Source: Erinaceus europaeus (taxonomy: Eukaryota > Chordata > Mammalia > Eulipotyphla > Erinaceidae). From it: a stretch of 64,000 nt of DNA. The DNA is taken from NCBI RefSeq assembly GCF_950295315.1, contig NW_026647187.1, forward strand, positions 1 to 64,000, in the 5' to 3' direction. Made by a program: the position numbers and the translations under genes. Positions 35,655 through 48,060 of the stretch are shown piece after piece (position 1 is the first letter of the stretch; each line of letters opens with the position of its first letter). The notes beneath the pieces were generated by a model that was not told the origin of the DNA, ran no database searches, and saw only the letters and a program-made list of their open reading frames with translations.

Positions 35655-37015
35655 CTAAGAAGATCTGAAAGGGAAACTAAAAGCAGAACCTGATCAAATT
35701 GTAAGTAGGGCACCAAAGTAAAAACCCAGTGGTGAGGGGTAGACATGTAGCTTCCTGGGCCAGTGGGGGGTGGGAGTGGGCAGGAGGGATGGGTCACAGC
35801 CCTTTGGTGGTGGGAATGGTGTTTATGTACAATCCTAGCAAAATGTAGACATATAAATCAGTAGTTAATTAATATGAGAGGGGGAAATCAATTGTATGTC
35901 TCAAAGTTTCTCAAAAGACAAACCGAATCTTTATAATATATAGGCTGTGTATTTGATATGCGGACTCTCTCAAAAGCTTAGACCAAGTAGATTAGAAGCA
36001 TCCAATAGCACAGCTATATACAAGATACTGGGTACTGTACAGCAAACCATAACAAAGGGACTTTTCAAAGTTAACCCAATTAACAAATAAAGTGATGATA
36101 ATATTAACTATCGATTGTCTTTTTGAACCCTAAGACAGCAGGAACCTCACATCTTTACTATAGAGCCCCTATTTCCCCCAGTCCTCGAACCCTTGGATAG
36201 GGCCCACTTTCCTGTATGCATCTCCCAATCCGAACCAAATAATATTGCATCTGCCGATCACAACCTAGCAAAAGCAAGGATTGCCACCTCAATATGCTTC
36301 ACCTCAGACTGTATCCAGAGACTTCACGTGTGGAAGGACAACCCTTCAACTTCATTACTCGGGTGAGACCTTTCCTTTTATAGTACACTCTAATTTCATC
36401 CCAGGTAGTTCACTTTCTAACAAAGTCCCATAATCTAGATATACACCAGTTTCTGTGAGAGAGAGCTTATGTGCACACGTATCCATAAACTACTGCAAAA
36501 TATATACCTGAAAGCAGAAGTACACTAGAGTTTGCAGTGAGTACCTCCCTAAAACTTCCTCTCCACTATTCCAAGCTTGGGATCCATGATTGCTCAACAA
36601 ATTGTTTGGCCTCATATGTTAACTCTCTTTTCAATCACCAGGTTCCAGATGCCACCTGGATACTGGCTAGGCTTCCCTGAATTGAAGACCCCACCAATGT
36701 GTCCTGGAGCTCAGCTTCCCCAGAGACACACCTTACTAGGGAAAGAGAGAGGCAGACTGGGAGTATGGACTGACCAGTCAACGCCCATGTTCAGCGGGGA
36801 AGCAATTACAGAAGCCAGACCTTCTACCTTCAGCAAACCTCAACGACCCTGGGTCCATGCTCCCAGAGGGCTAGAGAATGGGAAAGCTACCATGGAAGGG
36901 GGGGATTATGGGGATTTGGTGGTGGGAATTGTGTGGAGTTGTACCCCTTCTACCTTATGTTTTTGTTCACTAATACTTTCTTAAATAAAAAATTTTTTAA
37001 AAAAGAAAAAAAAAA
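35655..37015 (+). mobile_element. LINE-1 3' UTR and poly(A) tail
   Basis: About 1.36 kb of non-coding L1 3' UTR follows the ORF2 stop, with a guanine-rich tract near its start. It ends in ttaaataaaaaattttttaa and an A-rich tail to about 37015. The tail is directly followed by the right target-site duplication. A 135-codon open frame at 36577-36984 lies inside this UTR and is not a gene. Confidence 0.85.
35765..35788 (+). other. Potential G-quadruplex in the L1 3' UTR
   Basis: A run of six Gs, then GGG, GGG and a final GGG, separated by 1, 3 and 5 bases, fits the usual G-quadruplex pattern. Guanine-rich tracts of this kind are a known feature of mammalian L1 3' UTRs. Folding is not shown here. 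Confidence 0.6.
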
Positions 37016-37029
37016 AGAAATGCTATTAG
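37016..37029 (+). repeat. L1 target-site duplication, right copy
   Basis: The 14 bases agaaatgctattag follow the poly(A) tail and continue into normal AT-module sequence (aaatgctaatggaaggttc). They match the inverted copy at 28791-28804 exactly. The first A could belong to the tail. Confidence 0.85.
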
Positions 37030-37169
37030 AAATGCTAATGGAAGGTTCTATTATTTATAATTGTATTAAATCCTGCTCCAACTCGGTGGCCAATTATTAA
37101 TGAAAAAGGAAGCTGTTATAAATGTGTTAATTCTGATAAACATCAATATAGGTCGACAATTCTAAAAAT

Positions 37170-37229
<60 letters not shown>

Positions 37230-37515
37230 TATTATAAAGTCTGAGAGACACTGCCATGGAAATGAGGAGACAGAATAAGGCTTGTGTCAGAGAGACTTAC
37301 AAAGCTGTGGCTCCAGTAGCCTAGGTGATATCACCAACAAAACAAGCCAGAGATCAGCAGTGCTCTGGTAACTCTCTTTGTATATCTGGGCCTGTCAGTA
37401 AAATAAGTATATAAGTAAAATATCAATGAGTGAAGACAGAGTGTATGAGAGTATGTGAGAGTTAGAGACAGAGAAGGCAAGAAGAGAAATAGATGAGTTG
37501 TAAAGAGACCAGAAT
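37030..37515 (+). repeat. AT-rich module, 3' part after the L1
   Basis: The array resumes in direct orientation. It has a long TA microsatellite (about 37171-37226) and the gcttgtgtcagagagactta stretch, and leads into a core F block. It is the other half of the AT module into which the L1 inserted. Confidence 0.85.
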
Positions 37516-37654
37516 TCAAAAACCTCCTACACTGTGTTCATTGATGACAGGTTCAAAGCAGGCTTTTAGAGATTGTAAGGCAGCAGCTCTCATGCCCACA
37601 GACCCCAGACAGCCCCAGCATTCACCATATGCTGTACTACCAGACCTGACATTA

Positions 37655-37693
<39 letters not shown>

Positions 37694-39658
37694 TGTCTGT
37701 CTGTCTGTGTCTGTGTGTGCTCAGAGCTTACCTATAGTAGTCTCAGAGCATGGGTGGAAAGGTAGCCAGCCTCACCTGCAACTTATGTAGAGAGAACATA
37801 GCTGGTCAGGGCAAGCCAGCTAGCCCAGATTCTGGCTAAGCAAGAATGCACATGCAAAGGGACACTCATGTCTCCCTATCCTGAGTTCCCGATTCAATCC
37901 CATGCCTCACTATCATCCAAACACTGCCAACGGGGTAAGCTGGGGCACCCCTCAAAATACAGGGGCAGGAGCTTTTCCAGTCACGTTTGGCTGCCTACTC
38001 AGCCTCCAGACTCTCAGTCTGCTGCTCAGGGCAGCAGATTACAATCCCCAAAAGAACCCAGAAAGAGCTGTGTTTCAACATAGATGGGAACTGTGTTTGA
38101 CCAAACAATAGTGGATGAACCAGGCCACTTACACCTACCCTTTGGTCCAGCTAAGACAATTACTCCTGTGGCCTCACAATCCCTGATCATGGTGTCCTGG
38201 TGTCCACACATCACACTCAGAGAGATTCCCATATGAAGGCATGCATAAGTGTCCCATACAAAGTCGCTCTGCTTGCAGGAAGAACAAACTCCCCGGGCCC
38301 TTGCTATGGAGAGACAAAAGTAAAATGGATGCCTCCACTGGCTGAATTTGGAGCTTCCAGTGGAGATCACAGCCCCGCCCCTCACCTGAGGGCCTGGCTG
38401 CTGCTAATAAAGGGAATTGGAAACACCTGTTACCACTTGGGGCCTGAGGACATACTCAGGAATCCCTCCAGGAACTAGCAGGCTGGCAGACCTCCTGACC
38501 CCGGGATAGCTGTGCTCCTAGTTGGGAGGGCCTTCGGGCCAGAGGTGAGAATATTCCCTAGATACAAGAAGAACTTCAGGTTTCAAAAGCATTTGAAACC
38601 CCAGGAGGCATTTGGAAAAGACATTTCACAGCCATCAATACACCGTCTTTCTGAACCCTGGAAGCTTCCGTTTTGCGTGGAAAATCTGGACACTGGTGTG
38701 GCCATCAGTCCCACAGATCCTTTACATTCGGCCCAATAGAGGGAAAGCACAATGTGTGTGCCAGGGTGGTAGAGTTTCACTTCTCTTGACCTGGGCTCTC
38801 ATGCATAAGGACAAGGATGTGGTGCAGGAAATAGAGGAGAGCTCCATTTAGGCTGAGTGTCAGCCACAGGGCCCTGGAGAATGGGAGTCAAGCACAGAGG
38901 GCCTGGACAGCTGCAGCTGGAGATGGAAATATGCCTGTTACTTGCAGCAGGAAGGTTGTCTCCTCAGTTCCCCTCTGTACTACTCCATATGCACGAGACT
39001 AAGTAATCCAAAGGGCAAAGAAAGGAAAATTTCAACACCAGGAACACGGAGTTCACGATGCATTCACTGACTTACACGATGGTCCAGGGAAGAAGGCACG
39101 TAGAGAAAGTCAGAGAGACAGAATCAAAGTGACTGAAAAGGACAGAAATTCTGGCCCTGTGTTGATCAGTGCCAGAGCCCTGAAAACAAAGCCTCCATGC
39201 CCATGCATACTTCTTACAAGTGGCATTGTTATTTTATGTTTGTGAGGAAAGGTTACACTTAGAACATCTAGGCCTTAGCCCACTCTCCAAAACTGCCCAT
39301 GCCTCTCAAAATTGGAAGTATTTTTAGTGGTGCTCCAGCCAATAAGCAGGCTGGCGTATTTCATCTCCCTGGTCCAGCCTCAACCTGTCCTGTGTGCAGG
39401 GAACTGCACTATGTCTATTTCTTCTTTAATTTACAGTTATGGGATAGGACTCGGTGGACAAAAAGAGCAAGAGGGAAGTAGATGATTTGACAGCTTTAGT
39501 TTGTGCTGAGAGAGATTAGTAGAGTGACAAGAGGTAAATGAATGGCTCTGTGAGATGTCTCTCATGACTGTAGCTCAGAAGGGCCAGGTGTATCCGAATT
39601 ACTACCTGAATCCAGAGGTGTGCAGATCTCTAGCTAAAATATATTTTCAGACCTCTAC

Positions 39659-39734
<76 letters not shown>
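39659..39734 (+). repeat. Compound (TA)n(GA)n microsatellite, block C
   Basis: A pure TA tract, then a pure GA tract. Confidence 0.95.
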
Positions 39735-39736
<2 letters not shown>

Positions 39737-40309
39737 ATGATGTAATCATTTTCTACAATGGATTCGATATGACATTCAAACAATTGATTGCTAAAAACTG
39801 GAGATAAACTGTGCATCATGAAAATAATTGTCAAAAGGAGTAAATTCTCCAAATCATTAGCTATATGCAGCTCCAACGGTACCGAGAGAAATAGGCTCGA
39901 GAAGGAACTCATCCAGCAGACTCTCTACATGGACAGGCACTACAAGTTTCCTAGTCTGGCAACACACACAGGGCAGCTGCTAGTTCCCAGCTCAGGGCAA
40001 AATCCTCTCCCTCTTCAGTGTCTTTACATCTGAAAAGAAGAAAATTGACCATGGGCCAAGGAGAGCTACAATGGTGTCAATATTGAGTTGTAAATCAGAA
40101 TGTGCCAAGTGTTTTGCACAAAATCACCTGTACCACAGTGATTCTGTTGTTCTGTCTCTCCCTCCTTCACACACACACACACAAACACACACTCTCACAA
40201 TCACACACACGCACACATCCACAGAGGCACAGGCACAAACGGAGTTATACACTTGCGCACTGGACAGCTTCTGCAAGGAGGACCCTGGGCTGAACCCTGC
40301 TTCGCACTT

Positions 40310-40625
40310 TCTGGAAGCACACCCAGCCATTTAAGGCCAGCTCTGAGCTCCCATAGTCGGGCTTCCTTCAAAAGGCCCGCCCACAGGGTGCCAGCCATGC
40401 TCTGATAGGCCAGAGGCCTAGGGTACGACCAGAACCCCTTCCAGAAATCTCATTGTTCAGGTTGCTTGGACACGCCCAGGAGGGTCCAGGCACCTAGTCA
40501 GTGATTGGCCAGCTGCCTTGAGCACTGCCAACAAGGCCTTGGAGCACGCTCATTGGGCAGCCTCTGGAAGGCCCAGCCCACCAGCCATCAGCTCAACTCT
40601 GATTGGCCTGTTGTCCCAGGGACAC
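40310..40625 (-). promoter_or_regulatory. Block E: CArG box plus three inverted CCAAT boxes
   Basis: The CArG box is CCATTTAAGG (40327-40336), a T-to-A variant that still fits CC(A/T)6GG. ATTGG occurs at 40504-40508, 40552-40556 and an extra one at 40602-40606; the first standard box is mutated (cattgttcag). Confidence 0.5.
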
Positions 40626-40650
40626 GCCCCCAGCCAGCCAGAGAATGTGA

Positions 40651-41014
40651 GAGTTAGAGAAGGCGAGTAGAGAAATATATGATTTGGAAAGGGACCAGAA
40701 TTCAAAAACCTCCTACACTGTGTTCATTGATGACAGGTTCAAACCTGGCTTGTAGAGATTGTAAGGCAGCAGCTCTCATGCCCACAGACCCCAGACAGCT
40801 CCAGTCTTCACCATATGCTGGATTACCAGACCTGACAGTAATGTGTATGTGTGTGTGTGTGTGTCTGTCTGTCTGTGTTTGTGTGTGCTCAGAGCTAATC
40901 TGTAATAGTCTCAGAACATGGGTGTCAAGGTAGCCAGCCTCACCTGCAACTTATGTACAGAGAACCTAGCTGGTCAGGGCAAGCCAGATAGGCCAGATTC
41001 TGGCTAAGCAAGAA
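40651..41014 (+). repeat. F block and start of G, switching to an AT module
   Basis: F has a TG/TCTG tract at about 40846-40890. G runs only to gattctggctaagcaagaatg and then switches to ccagagaactatgtgg. The same switch occurs at about 45, 51540 and 54090, so these stubs share an origin. Confidence 0.82.
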
Positions 41015-42774
41015 TGCCAGAGAACTATGTGGAAGCCCAAGACCCCATTTTGAGCCACTGGTTACCACTTACCCAATTAGGGAAAAGCTGGGCTAGTGGC
41101 AAATCAGAGCAGCAGCTGTCTCTCTGTCTCTCTTCCTGCTTGGGCCCTGCTCTCTCAATTTATAACTGTTTCCTTCTCCTCAAAAAAAGTTACAAATGAT
41201 GTACTGTAATATAGGGAAAGTGGGAAAAATTACCCCCATAGCCACTATTACATGTAACTACTAACTGTAAACCTTTCATCCACCAAGAAAGAACTGAATA
41301 AATATTTGTGAGGTTAAAAACATTGTAGGTTAAATAGGGAACATTCTTTAGAGCCATGCAATACTAATCCATTGTGCATTGGATGTCACTGTCAAAAACA
41401 GTGCAGTAGTAGTTTTAGTAGTGTGTACTATCTGCAAAAGGAATTGTATTGTGTGTCCAAAGTTCTCTTCAATTATAAGAGAAAAATCTATCAGGCAGAA
41501 TAAATGATTCCTCATGTGATATCTGAGTAAATACATAAATAAATATGCAAATATATGGGGATGATCTAGGAGGATTTGAAAAAATAAAAAATAATAAAAA
41601 CCATAGGAAGACCATAGGTCGACAATTCTAAAAATGACAGATATATATGTATATTTATATATGTATATGGATGTATATCTTTATTATAAAGTCTGAGAGA
41701 TACTTCCATGGATATTAGGAGACAGAATATGGCTTGTGTCAGAGGGACTTAGAAAGCTGAGGCTCCAGTATCCTAGGTAAAATCACCAACAAAACAAGCC
41801 AGAGCTCAGCAGTGCTCTGGCAACTCTCTTTGTATATCTGGGCCTGTCAATAAAATAAGGATATAAGTAAAATATTACTGAGTGCAGACAGAGTGAGTGA
41901 GAGCCTGTGAGAGTCAGAGAGAGAGAAGGAGAGAAAAGAAATAGAGGAGTTGGAAATAGACCATAAGTCAAAAACCCCCTAGACTGTGTTCATTCATGAC
42001 AGGTTCAAACCTGGGTTGATTGTAAGGCAGCAGCTCTAATGCCCACAGACCACAGACAACCAAGCCTTCACTATATGTGTGTAGTATGTGCCCCAGGAAA
42101 TGCATTGTGTTTCAAGAGTTCCCTTCAATTATAAGAGAAAATCTATCAAGCAGAAGAAATGACCATCATGTGATACCTGACTAAATAAATAAATATGCAA
42201 ATAAATGGAGATGATTTAGGAGGACTTGAAAAAATAAAAAATAATGAAAACAAAAACCACAAGAAGACCTGATTACAGCAGAAACATAGAAACCATCTGC
42301 TGAGAAACAGAGGGCTGCTTCAAAAATTCCCTAACACTTCAGGGTCCAAGATTTCCGGAAAAAGAAAAACACATACGTATTGAAGCTTACACTAGAAAAA
42401 GGAGGGAAGTTCTGGGCTATGATAATTACAATAAGGATGGTGATAGAAACACGATTAGAAATGCTACTGGTAGGTTCTATTATTTATGATTGTATTGAAT
42501 CCTGCTCCAACTATATAGCCAATTATTTCTGAAAAAACTAGGCTGTTATAAATGTGGTAATTCTGAATTAAGGTCAAATACATACGTTGACAACTCAAAA
42601 AAATGACAGATATATAAATATATATGTTTATATATATATGTATATCTTTATTATAAACTCTGAGTGATACTGGCATGAAATGAGGAGACAGAATATGGCT
42701 TGTGTCAGAAAAACTTACAAACTGAGGCTCCAGTCGCCTAGGTGAAATCGCCAACACAACAAAGCAGAGCTTTG
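41015..42774 (+). repeat. Two AT-rich module copies
   Basis: The copies are separated by an F-like block (about 41975-42075), with TATATG tracts at 41640-41685 and 42610-42650. The second copy ends abruptly at aacaaagcagagctttgtatg and joins block A, skipping F and G. No coding sequence is seen. Confidence 0.82.
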
Positions 42775-44357
42775 TATGAACATGGCCCCTTGAACCTACC
42801 CTTTGGGTCCGGGTAAGGCAATTACTCCTGTGGCCTCACAAAACCTGATCATGGTGTACTGGTGTCCACTCATCAAAATCAGAGAGATTCCCAGAAGTAA
42901 GCATGCATGAGTGTCCCATACAAAGTAGCTCTGCTTGTAGGAAGCACAAACTCCCTGGGCCCTTGCTATGGACAGACAAAAGAAAGATGGATGACTCCAT
43001 TGGCTGTATTCGGAGCTTCCAGGGAGACCACAGACCCGCCCCTCACCTGATAGCCTGGCTGCTGCTAATAAAGGCAATTGGAAACACCTGTTACCACTTG
43101 GGCCCTGAGGACATACTCAGGAATCCCTCCAGGTTCTAGCAGGCTGGCAGACCTCCTGACCCCGGGATAGGTGTGCTCCTAGTTGGGAAGGCCTTCTGAC
43201 CAGAGGTGAGAATATTCCCTAGATACAAGAACGAACTTCAGGTTTCAAAAGGATTTGAAACCCCAGGAGGCACTTGGAAAAGACATTGCACAGCCATCAA
43301 AACACCGTCTTTCTGAACCCTGGAAGCTTCCGTTTTGCGTGGAAAATCTGGACACTGGTGTGGCCATCAGTCCCACAGATCCTTTACATTCGGCCCAATA
43401 GAGGGAAAGCACAATGTGTGTGCCAGGGTGGTAGAGTTTCACTTACCTTGACATGGGCTCTTATGGAATAAGGACTAGGATGCTTTGCAGGAAGGTGAGG
43501 AGGGTTGAATTTAGGCTGAGTGTCAGCCTCAGGGCCCTGGAGAATGGGAGTCAAGCACAGAGGGCCTGGACAGCTGCAGCTGGAGATGGACACATAACTG
43601 TTACCTGCAGTAGTATCACTGCCTCCTCAGTTCCCCACAGTATTATGCCATATGCACGAGATTGAATAATCCAAAGGGCAAAAAAGGAAAATTTCAACAC
43701 CAGGAAGACCGAGTTAATGATGCATGCACTGACTTCCAGTAAGGGCCCAGTGAAGAAGGCTCGTAGATACTGTCAGAGAGACAGAATGACAGTGACAGAA
43801 AAGTACAGAAATTCTGGATCTGTGTTGATCAGTGCCAGAGCACTGAAGACAAATCCTCCATGCCCATCCATACTTCTTACAAGTGACATTGCTATTTTAT
43901 GTTTGTGAGGAAAGGTTACACTTAGAACATCTAGGTCTTACCCCACTCTGAGAAGCAACACTTGGTGTGCAGCCCACTCACCAAAACTGCCCTCGCCTCT
44001 CCAAATTGGAAGTAGTCTTAGTGATGCTCCAGCCAAGAAGCAGGCTGGAATATTGCATCTCTCTTGTCCAGCCTCAGCCTGTCCTGTGTGCAGGGGACTG
44101 TACTATATTTATTTCTTCTTTGATTTACAGTTTTGGGATAGGACTGGTGGAGAAAAAAAGCAAGAGTGAAGTAGATCATTGGGCAGCGATAGTTTGTGCT
44201 GAGAGAGATTTTTAGACTGATAAGAGGTATAGGAATGGCTCTGTGATATGTCTCTCATGACTGTGGCTCAGAAGGGCCAGGTGTATCTGCATTAATACAC
44301 TAATACAGCGCTGTGCAGGTCTCTAGCTAAAAATATTTTCAGACCTCTAAATGTGAC

Positions 44358-44421
<64 letters not shown>

Positions 44422-44830
44422 CTGATGTAGTCATTTTCTACAAAAGATTCGATATGACATTCAGACAATTGATTGCTAAAACCTGGAGAGAAACTGTGCA
44501 TCAGGAAAAGAATTGTCCAAAGGAGTAAAATCTCAAAATCATTAGCTATATGCATCTCCAAAGAGACATAGCGAAAAAGGCTTGAGAAGGAACTCATCAA
44601 GGAGACTCTCCACATGGACAGGCACCACAAGTTTCCTAGTCTGGCAACAGACACAATGCATCTGGTAGTTCCCAGTGCAAGCCTCAGGGCAAAAACCTCT
44701 CCCTCTTCAGTTTTTTTTTTTTTTTTTACATCTGAAAAGAAGAAAAGTGACCAAGGGCCATAGAGACCTACAATGGTGTCAATATTGATATGAAAATCAG
44801 AATGTACCAAGTGTTTTGCAAAAAAATCAC
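42775..44830 (+). repeat. Core module, partial (A-B-S-C)
   Basis: A (AATAAA at 43067), B, S (44131-44226) and C (44360-44420) are present, plus sequence up to gttttgcaaaaaaatcac, where it fuses to an AT-module tail. A 17-base T run (44709-44725) is unique to this copy. D and E are absent. Confidence 0.84.
44360..44420 (+). repeat. Compound (TA)n(GA)n microsatellite, block C
   Basis: A pure TA tract, then a pure GA tract. Confidence 0.95.
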
Positions 44831-45115
44831 TTTATTATAAACTCTGTGTGATACTGGCATGGAAATGAGGAGACAGAATATGGCTTGTGTCAGAAAGACT
44901 TACAAACTGAGGCTCCAGTAGCCTAGGTGAAATCGCCAACACAACAAGCCAGAGCTCAGCAGTGCTCTGGTAACTCTCTTTGTATATCTGGGCCTGTCAG
45001 TAAAATAAGTATATAAGTAAAATATTAATGAGTGAAGACAGAGTTTTTGAGAGCATGTGAGAGTTAGAGACAGAGAAGGCGAGAAGAGAAATAGATGAGT
45101 TAGAAATAGACCAGA
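44831..45115 (+). repeat. AT-rich module tail
   Basis: A short tail beginning tttattataaactctg, running to the next F block. It is joined to the core sequence at the same position as the tail at 47776, marking a duplicated ~2.94-kb unit. Confidence 0.82.
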
Positions 45116-47298
45116 ATTCAAAAACCTCCTACACAGTGTTCATTGATGACAGGTTCAAACCAGGCTTGTAGAGTTTGTAAGGCAGCAGCTCTCATGCCCA
45201 CAGATGCCAGAGAGCCCCAGCCTTCACCATATGCTGTACTACCAGACCTGACAGTAATGTGTGTGTGTATGTGTGTGTGTGTGTGTTTGTGTCTGTCAGT
45301 GTGTGTCTGTGTGTGCTCAGAACTCACCTATAGTAGTCTCAGAGCATGGGTGGCAAGGTAGCCAGCCTCACCTGCATCTTATGTATAGAGAACCTAGCTG
45401 GTTACCAAAAGCCAGCTAGCCCAGATTCTAGCTAAGCAAGAATGCATATGCAAAGTGACTTTCATGTCTTGCTCTCCTGCGTTCCCGATTCAATCTCACG
45501 CCTCAATATCATCCGAATACTGCCATCTGGGGGAGCTGGGGCACCACTCAGAATTCAGGGGCAGGACCCTGTAGAGTCACGTTTGGCTGCATACTCAGCC
45601 TCCAGGCTCCCAGTCCACTTCTCGGTGGACAGCAGATTAGAAGCCCAAAAAGAACCCAGAAAGAGCTGTGTTTCAACATAGATGGGAACTGTGTTTGAGC
45701 AAACAATAGTGGATGAACCCGGCCCCTTACACCTCCCCTTTGGGTCCTGTTAAGGCAATTGCTCCTGTGGCCTCACAATCCCTGATCATGGTGTCGTGGT
45801 GTCCGCACATCACACTCAGAGAGATTCCCAGAAGTAGGCATGCATGAGTGTCCCATACAAAGTCGCTCTGCTTGCAGGAAGCACAAACTCCCCGTGCCCC
45901 TGGTATGAAGAGACAAAAGGAAGATGGATGCCTCCATTGGCTGAATTAGGGGCTTCCAGTGGAGATCACAACCCCGCACTTCACCTGAGAGCCTGGCTGC
46001 TGCTAATAAAGGCAGTTGGAAACACCTGTTACCACTAGGGACATGAGGACATAATACTCAGGAATCCCTCCAGGAGCTAGCAGGTTGTCAGACCTCCTGA
46101 ACCCAGGATAGCTGTGCTCCTAGTTGGGAGGGCCTTCTGGCCAGAGTAAAGAATATTCCCTAGATAGAAGAAAGAACATCAGGTTTCAAAAGGATTTGAA
46201 ATCCCATTAGGGACTTGGAAAAAACTTTTCACAGCCAAACAAACACCCTTTTCAGAACCGTGGAAGCTTCTGTTTTGCGTGGAAATCTGGACACTGGTGT
46301 GGCCATCAGTCCCACAGATCCTTTACATTCGGCCCAATAGAGGGAAAGCACAATGTGTGTGCCAGGGAGATAGAGTTTCACTTTTCTTGTCCTGGTCTCT
46401 CATGGAATAAGGGCAAGGATGCGGTGCAGGAAATTGAGGAGGGCTGCATTTAGGCGGAGTGTCAGCCTCAGAGCCCTGGAGAATGGGAGTCAAGCACAGA
46501 GGGCCGGGATAGCTGCAGCTGGAGATGGACATATGCCTGTTACCTGCAGCAGGATCGCTGTCTCCTCAGTTCCCCAATGTACTACGCCATATGCAGGAGA
46601 CTGAATAATCCAAAGGGCAAAGAAATGAAAATTTCAACATCAGGAAGTCCGAGTTCATGATGCATGCACTGACTTCCATAAGGGCCCAGGGAAGAGGGCA
46701 GGTAGAGATAGTCAAAGACACACAGGATGACAGAGACAGAAAAGGACTGAAATTCTGGTCCTGTGTTGATCAGTGCCAAGCATTGAAGACAAACTCTCCA
46801 TGCCCATGCATACTTCTTACAAGTGGTATTGTTATTTTATGTTTGTGAGGAAAGGTTACACTTAGAACATCTAGGTTTAGCCCACTCTGAGAAGCAACAC
46901 TTGGCCTGCAGCCCACTCTCCAAAACTGCCCTCCCCTCTCCAATTTGGAAGTAGTCTTAGTGATGCTCCAGCCAAGATGCAGGCTGGCGTATTGCATCTC
47001 CCTTGTCCAGCCTCAGACTGTCCTGTGTGCAGGGAACTGCACTATGTCTATTTCTTCTTTGATTTACAGTTTTGGGATAGGACTCGGTGGACAAAAAGAG
47101 CAAGAGGGAAGTAGATGATTTGGTAGCAGTAGTTTGTGCTGAGAGAGATTTGTAGAGTGATAAGAGGTATACAAATGGCTCTGTGAGATGTCTCTCATGA
47201 CTGTGGCTCAGAAGGTCCAGGTGTATCCACATTACTACCCTAATCCAGAGCTGTACAGGTCTCTAGGTAAAAAATATTTTCAGATCTCTACATGTTAC

Positions 47299-47370
<72 letters not shown>

Positions 47371-47775
47371 AGACACTGATGTAGTCATTTTCTACAAAAG
47401 ATTCGATATGACATTCAGACAATTGATTGCTAAAACCTGGAGAGAAACTGTGCATCAGGAAAAGAATTGTCCAAAGGAGTAAAATCTCAAAATCATTAGC
47501 TATATGCATCTAAACGGAACAGAGCGATAAAGGCTCGAGAAGGAACTCATCAAGGAGACTCTCCACATGGACAGGCACCACAAGTTTCCTAGTCTGGCAA
47601 CAGACACAGTGTATCTGGTAGTTCCCAGTGCATGCCTCAGGGCAAAAACCTCTCCCTCTTCAATGTCTTTACATCTGAAAAGAAGAAAAGTGACCAAGGG
47701 CCAAAGAGAGCTACAATGCTGTCAATATTGAGCTGTAAATCAGAATGTACCAATTGTTTTGCAAAAAAAAAATCA
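45116..47775 (+). repeat. Core module, partial (F-G-A-B-S-C)
   Basis: F, G, A (AATAAA at 46005), B, S (47070-47166) and C (47299-47371, followed by a short G run) are present. It ends at the same caaaaaa...tcac junction as the preceding copy, so D and E are missing here too. Confidence 0.84.
47299..47371 (+). repeat. Compound (TA)n(GA)n microsatellite, block C
   Basis: A TA tract, a GA tract, then a run of eight Gs. Confidence 0.95.
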
Positions 47776-48060
47776 CTTTATCATAAACTCTGAGTGATAC
47801 TGGCATGGAAATGAGGAGACAGAATATGGCTTGTGTCAGAAAGTCTTACAAACTGAGGCTCCAGTAGCCTAGGTGAAATCGCCAACACAACAAGCCAGAG
47901 CTCAGCAGTGCTCTGGTAACTCTCTTTGTATATATGGGCCTGTCAGTAAAATAAGTATATAAATAAAATATTAATGAGTGAAGACAGAGTGTATGAGAGC
48001 ATGTGAGAGTTAGAGACAGAGAAGGCAAGAAGAGAAATACATGAGTTGGAAAGAGACCAG
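47776..48060 (+). repeat. AT-rich module tail
   Basis: It starts tttatcataaactctgagtg and leads to the next F block. Together with 44831-45115 it shows a recent tandem duplication. Confidence 0.82.

Larger units (their letters stand above)
37516..40650 (+). repeat. Core module, complete
   Basis: F (TG/TCTG 37658-37722), G, A (AATAAA at 38406), B, S (39437-39533), C (39659-39734), D (about 40168-40215) and E (about 40320-40640) are all present. E carries an extra gattggcctg box shared only with the copy at 51.1 kb. Confidence 0.87.

Noticed and set aside
36577..36984. 135-codon open frame after ORF2
   Set aside because: It lies wholly in the L1 3' UTR and has no resemblance to a protein I know.
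44292..44810. 172-codon - strand open frame, longest in the core modules
   Set aside because: It includes a lysine run from the T insertion and SL/YI repeats from block C; homologous copies contain stops.
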